Positions 5,934 through 8,212 of a DNA stretch of 8,212 nt are shown in pieces. The DNA comes from Nitrosomonas sp. UBA6494. GTDB taxonomy: Bacteria; Pseudomonadota; Gammaproteobacteria; Burkholderiales; Nitrosomonadaceae. The DNA lies in the NCBI GenBank assembly GCA_002435335.1, contig DJMI01000045.1, positions 1-8,212 on the forward strand, in the 5' to 3' direction. The translations under genes were made by a program, and so were the position numbers. The notes beneath the pieces were generated by a model, which was not told the DNA's origin, searched no databases, and was given only the letters and a program-made list of their open reading frames with translations. Position 1 is the first letter of the stretch. Every line of letters begins with the position of its first letter.

Positions 5934-7922
5934 ATGGACGGATCGCAAGGAATATCAGCCGCAATAGAGCAAGACGATACAACATCGCAGCAGTCATTAT
6001 TCGCATCGGATGGTGTGGGACTGAATCAGCAAACCTTCAATTCCGATGAATTGGAACGCAAATTTGCTGAAGCACGCGCAGCCATGCTGGCTTTGCAAAA
6101 AGAAGATGGTCATTGGTGCTTCCCGTTAGAGGCCGATTGCACCATTCCTGCCGAATACATCTTGATGATGCATTTCATGGATGAAATCGATACTGCGTTG
6201 GAAAATAAAATTGCCCGCTTCATTCGTGACAAACAAGAGATGAATCACGGCGGCTGGCCGTTGTATTACGGCGGCGCTTTCGATATCAGTTGTACTATCA
6301 AATCGTATTATGCGCTGAAACTGGTCGGTGATTCGATTGATGCGCCGCATATGGTACGCGCGCGGCAAGCGATTTTGGATCATGGTGGTGCCGCCAAAGC
6401 GAACGTGTTTACCAGACTGTTGCTGGCGATGTATCAGCAAATTCCGTGGCGCGGTGTGCCTGTGGTGCCGTCCGAGTTGGCTTTGCTTCCAAGCTGGTTT
6501 CCGTTTCACATCAGCAAGGTTTCGTATTGGTCACGCACGGTGATGATTCCGCTGTCGATTTTATGCACGTTGAAAGCGAAGGCAGTGAATCCCCGTAACG
6601 TCGATATCCGCGAATTGTTTGTTACACCACCAGAAATAGAGCAGGATTACTTTCCCAAAGCGGATACTTTGCTCAAGCGTGCTTTTATGTTTGTCGAGCG
6701 CATCTTGTCGAAGTTTGAGCCGAAGCTGCCGCAATCTGTTCGTCAATATTCGATTCGTAAAGCCGAACAATGGACGCTCGAGCGCCTGAACGGCGAATGC
6801 GGCATCGGTGCGATTTTTCCGGCGATGGTCAATGCTTATGAAGCATTGTCGTTGCTCGGTTATCCGCCCGATCATCCCAACCGGGTGCAGTGCCGCAATG
6901 CGCTGCTCGGCTTGTTGGTCGACGAAGGCGAACGTTCTTGGTGTCAGCCGTGCACTTCGCCGGTTTGGGATACAGTGTTGACCAGCTTGGCATTACAGGA
7001 AGATCCGACTACCGATCAAGAACCGGTATTAAAAGCACTGGATTGGTTGGTGGCGCAACAAGTGTTGGATGAACCCGGCGATTGGCGTGACAAATGTCCG
7101 GATTTGCAGGGCGGCGGTTGGGCGTTTCAATATGCCAACCCGCATTATCCCGATTTAGACGATACCGCCGCAGTGGCTTGGGCATTGATACAAGGTCAAG
7201 CATCGCGTCATCATTACTCACTCGATCGTGCCGCCAATTGGCTGGCGGGGATGCAATCGAGCAACGGCGGTTTTGCCGCGTTCGACATCGACAATACTTA
7301 TCACTATCTGAACGAAATCCCGTTCGCCGATCACGGCGCACTGATTGATCCGCCGACCAGCGATGTCACCGCGCGTTGCGTCGGTTTACTCGCCAAATAC
7401 GGTAAACATCAGCGCGAAGTTTGGCGCGGCATCAGTTTCTTGTTGCGCGAACAAGAAAGAAACGGTTCGTGGTTCGGACGTTGGGGCACCAATTATATTT
7501 ACGGCACCTGGTCGGTGCTGGAAGCATTCCGCTTGGCCAAGTTCGATATGCAGCATGCATCGGTACGGCGTGCCGTGACATGGTTGGAATCTGTACAACG
7601 CGCTGACGGCGGCTGGGGTGAAACCAACGATTCTTACCTGGATACCGGATTGGCCGGGCAATTTCCCGAAACCAGCACAACATTTCAAACCGCCTGGGCG
7701 GTTTTGGGGTTGATGGCGGCCGGTGAAGTACGGAGTGAAGCGGTACGCAAAGGCATTCATTACTTACTGCAACAACAATCACCCGAGGATCATCTCTGGG
7801 AAGATCCCTGGTTTACTGCACCCGGTTTTCCGCGCGTGTTTTATTTACGTTATCATGGTTATTGCAAATTTTTCCCGTTGTGGGCTTTGGCGCGTTACCG
7901 TGCCATGACCCGAACGGTGTGA
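5934..7922 (+). CDS. shc: Squalene-hopene cyclase
   Basis: Shc (HpnF) is a monotopic membrane enzyme that cyclises squalene to hopene and hopanol, the committed step of hopanoid synthesis. The 662-residue length is typical. After a loose N-terminal extension (1-40) come EDGHWCFPLEADCTIPAEY (57-75), GGWPLYYGG (106-114), FHISKVSYWSRT (191-202) and GGGWAFQYANPHYPDLDDT (393-411). In the last, the DXDD motif is D407-L-D409-D410, with Asp409 at the place of the catalytic acid. QW-type repeats follow: QSSNGGFAAF (441-450), EQERNGSWFGRWG (507-518), QRADGGWGE (555-563) and STTFQTAWAVLGL (581-593). The aromatic pocket end (GFPRVFYLRYHGYCKFFPLWALARY, in pieces at 631-655) is complete. No strong Shine-Dalgarno precedes ATG 5934 (only AAAAGAAAA). 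The stop lies six bases before hpnG. By eye it is richer in G and C than the genes to its left. Confidence 0.97.
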   Translation: MDGSQGISAAIEQDDTTSQQSLFASDGVGLNQQTFNSDELERKFAEARAAMLALQKEDGHWCFPLEADCTIPAEYILMMHFMDEIDTALENKIARFIRDKQEMNHGGWPLYYGGAFDISCTIKSYYALKLVGDSIDAPHMVRARQAILDHGGAAKANVFTRLLLAMYQQIPWRGVPVVPSELALLPSWFPFHISKVSYWSRTVMIPLSILCTLKAKAVNPRNVDIRELFVTPPEIEQDYFPKADTLLKRAFMFVERILSKFEPKLPQSVRQYSIRKAEQWTLERLNGECGIGAIFPAMVNAYEALSLLGYPPDHPNRVQCRNALLGLLVDEGERSWCQPCTSPVWDTVLTSLALQEDPTTDQEPVLKALDWLVAQQVLDEPGDWRDKCPDLQGGGWAFQYANPHYPDLDDTAAVAWALIQGQASRHHYSLDRAANWLAGMQSSNGGFAAFDIDNTYHYLNEIPFADHGALIDPPTSDVTARCVGLLAKYGKHQREVWRGISFLLREQERNGSWFGRWGTNYIYGTWSVLEAFRLAKFDMQHASVRRAVTWLESVQRADGGWGETNDSYLDTGLAGQFPETSTTFQTAWAVLGLMAAGEVRSEAVRKGIHYLLQQQSPEDHLWEDPWFTAPGFPRVFYLRYHGYCKFFPLWALARYRAMTRTV

Positions 7923-7928
7923 TGCGGC

Positions 7929-8212
7929 ATGAGGAAGGTTGGCATCATTACCGCGTTGCGGGCGGAAGCACGTTGCATTACCACGATGCATCTATCCATT
8001 AACCAAGCGATGCCGATTGGCGAACAAGCCGTGTTGCAATTGAGCGGCATGGGTGCCGATGCCGCGCGAAACGCGGCGGAGAATTTGTGCCGTCAAGGCG
8101 CTGATGCTTTGGTCAGTTTTGGCGTAGCCGGTGCCTTGATTCCCGGTTTGAAACCCGGCGATTTGATTTTACCGCATGCCATTCATGCCGAATCGCTGAT
8201 ACCGGTCGATGC
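7929..8212 (+). CDS. hpnG: Adenosylhopane phosphorylase HpnG (partial, 3' end outside window)
   Basis: HpnG belongs to the nucleoside phosphorylase superfamily and removes adenine from adenosylhopane, the product of the radical-SAM enzyme HpnH, opening the route to ribosylhopane and bacteriohopanetetrol. Ninety-four codons are visible, opening MRKVGIITALRAEARC. They continue with the family segments SGMGADAARNAAENL (39-53) and LVSFGVAGALIPGLKPGD (61-78), then LILP (79-82). The frame stays open to the window end. ATG 7929 is chosen because the ATG overlapping the shc stop (7922) leads to a stop after 26 codons. The six-base gap after shc and the poor ribosome site suggest translation coupled to shc. 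About one third to one half of a usual HpnG is present. Confidence 0.9.
   Translation, partial: MRKVGIITALRAEARCITTMHLSINQAMPIGEQAVLQLSGMGADAARNAAENLCRQGADALVSFGVAGALIPGLKPGDLILPHAIHAESLIPVD

Noticed and set aside
6126..6509. Antisense open frames within shc
   Set aside because: They overlap the well-supported cyclase gene on the opposite strand, lack ribosome sites and read as low-quality Arg-rich protein.
7922..8002. hpnG start at the ATG overlapping the shc stop codon
   Set aside because: That frame ends after 26 codons; the ATG at 7929 opens the frame with clear HpnG motifs.

Overview
The window looks like chromosomal DNA of a Gram-negative betaproteobacterium. An ammonia oxidiser of the Nitrosomonas/Nitrosospira group is my best guess, from protein style and the combination of hopanoid genes with an ExbB-type protein next to xseA. 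This is inference; no rRNA or other taxonomic marker is present. No mobile element, CRISPR array or tRNA/rRNA gene is visible.

Left half (1-2773, all minus strand). Reading in the direction of transcription there are two groups. First, xseA (exonuclease VII large subunit) and a small DUF423 membrane protein form a tight pair, followed by a terminator-like hairpin at 922-948. Second come a secreted His-rich/Tyr-Pro-rich small protein, a perfect 14-bp inverted repeat, a secreted PepSY-domain protein, and at the window edge the first codons (Met-Arg-Ile-Leu) of what is probably a response regulator. PepSY proteins often sit beside two-component systems, so this end probably continues into a sensor/regulator pair.

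Centre (2774-3275). A 502-bp AT-rich gene-free interval separates the leftward genes from the rightward ones. It holds a consensus DnaA box (TTATCCACA) facing an inverted near-consensus copy, a third near-consensus box, several TTATCC relatives, a 12-bp palindrome, and a likely promoter for the rightward genes.

Right half (3276-8212, all plus strand). An ExbB/TolQ-family proton-channel protein, without the ExbD partner usually found beside it, is followed by a hopanoid cluster: hpnA (sugar epimerase/dehydrogenase family), mlaA/vacJ (outer-membrane lipoprotein of phospholipid-asymmetry maintenance), shc/hpnF (squalene-hopene cyclase, intact DXDD acid motif) and hpnG (adenosylhopane phosphorylase, cut by the window end). 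Shc cyclises squalene to the hopane skeleton, HpnG acts on adenosylhopane made by HpnH (not in the window), HpnA probably works on the side-chain or its sugar, and MlaA links the cluster to outer-membrane lipid organisation. No squalene synthesis genes (hpnC/D/E) are present here.

I see no clearly new system. The items most worth a second look are the ExbB-like protein with replaced pore residues and no ExbD next to hopanoid genes, the DnaA-box cluster in the divergent interval, and the His-rich/PepSY/regulator group.
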